This document shows, piece after piece, positions 5,248 to 5,558 of a stretch of 5,558 nucleotides of DNA; within the stretch, counting starts at the first letter, position 1; every line of letters starts with the position of its first letter. The translations under genes and the position numbers were made by a program. Under the pieces are notes generated by a model. That model did no database searches. It was not told where the DNA came from and saw only the letters and a program-made list of their open reading frames with translations. Source of the DNA: JBQTHI01 sp052390035 (GTDB taxonomy: Bacteria; Actinomycetota; Acidimicrobiia; Spongiisociales; ZC4RG35); assembly GCA_052390035.1 (NCBI GenBank), contig JBQTHI010000132.1, positions 1-5,558 of the forward strand, given 5' to 3'.

Positions 5248-5558
5248 ATGATGGCTGAAACGATCCTCCTAGCGGACCCGGTAAAACGGGGGCGTGTAGA
5301 TCGTCGGCCCACCCGCCTTGGGCAGCGCTACTTCATCAGAACGTTTGGTTGCCAAATGAACGAACACGATTCCGAGCGGATCGCCGGCCTGCTGGTACAG
5401 GATGGAATGGTGGCGACCGACCAGCTCGAGACCGCCGACGTCCTCTTCGTCAACACCTGCACCATCCGAGCAGCGGCCGACAACCGCATGTACGGGAACC
5501 TTGGCCAACTCAAAGAGTGGAAAGCCTCTCGCCCCCACGCCCTGTTGGTGGTTGGCGG
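5248..5558 (+). CDS. miaB: tRNA-2-methylthio-N6-dimethylallyladenosine synthase MiaB, 5' part
   Basis: About 103 codons are visible before the window ends. After a roughly 28-residue leader, RYFIRTFGCQMNEHDSERIAGLL and VLFVNTCTIR are the signatures of the UPF0004 N-terminal domain of radical-SAM methylthiotransferases. Their two cysteines are the first two ligands of the auxiliary 4Fe-4S cluster; the third would lie in the VGGC string cut by the window edge. YGNLGQLK favours MiaB over RimO or MtaB. MiaB adds a methylthio group to i6A37 of tRNAs reading UNN codons. The usual RENAD after the second Cys reads RAAAD here. Start choice is uncertain: ATG 5248 is 7 nt after a weak GGCAG, and ATG 5242 and ATG 5251 are also in frame. 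It lies 29 bp from rny with no terminator between them. Confidence 0.96.
   Translation, partial: MMAETILLADPVKRGRVDRRPTRLGQRYFIRTFGCQMNEHDSERIAGLLVQDGMVATDQLETADVLFVNTCTIRAAADNRMYGNLGQLKEWKASRPHALLVVG

Overview
The window is a stretch of high-GC bacterial chromosome (roughly 63-65% GC in the genes hand-counted). It carries five genes, all on the + strand: the 3' part of cinA, thpR, recA, rny (RNase Y) and the 5' part of miaB. The cinA-thpR-recA...rny-miaB order, the GC content, a GAAC-N4-GTTC type LexA operator and an M. leprae-like RecA intein together suggest an actinomycetote. An early-branching class such as Acidimicrobiia fits better than a mycobacterium because RNase Y is present. The lineage is an inference from recalled families, not a database result.

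Layout. Positions 2-607 hold the end of CinA (part of the middle domain plus the whole NMN amidohydrolase domain), continuing from upstream. thpR (592-1140), an RNA 2',3'-cyclic phosphodiesterase family gene, overlaps the cinA end. The 115 bp between thpR and recA contain a perfect CGAAC-N4-GTTCG SOS box at 1163-1176 with a possible -10 element just after it, so recA has its own DNA-damage promoter inside the gene cluster. recA (1256-3397) is interrupted in frame by a 362-residue intein (1883-2968) placed in the L2 DNA-binding loop, between Gly209 and the Ser of SPETTPGG. The intein keeps every visible splicing residue, but its LAGLIDADG endonuclease has lost the conserved acid and glycine of the second motif. 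The gap 3398-3682 has no gene and no recX; its end holds two adjacent GC-rich hairpins just upstream of rny. rny (3683-5218) encodes a complete membrane-anchored RNase Y, and miaB (from about 5248) follows after 29 bp and runs off the window.

How the genes work together. RecA is the recombinase and LexA co-protease; the LexA box closes the usual SOS feedback loop. Functional RecA here depends on protein splicing because the intein sits in the DNA-binding loop. ThpR, RNase Y and MiaB belong to RNA metabolism (RNA end chemistry, mRNA decay, tRNA modification), and CinA to NAD(P)-related nucleotide salvage or repair. The most notable points are the intein with a probably crippled homing endonuclease, the lower GC of the intein and of the C-terminal half of recA compared with the N-terminal half, the SOS operator, and the structured rny leader. 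I see no wholly new system; the intein-bearing recA locus is the main item of interest.
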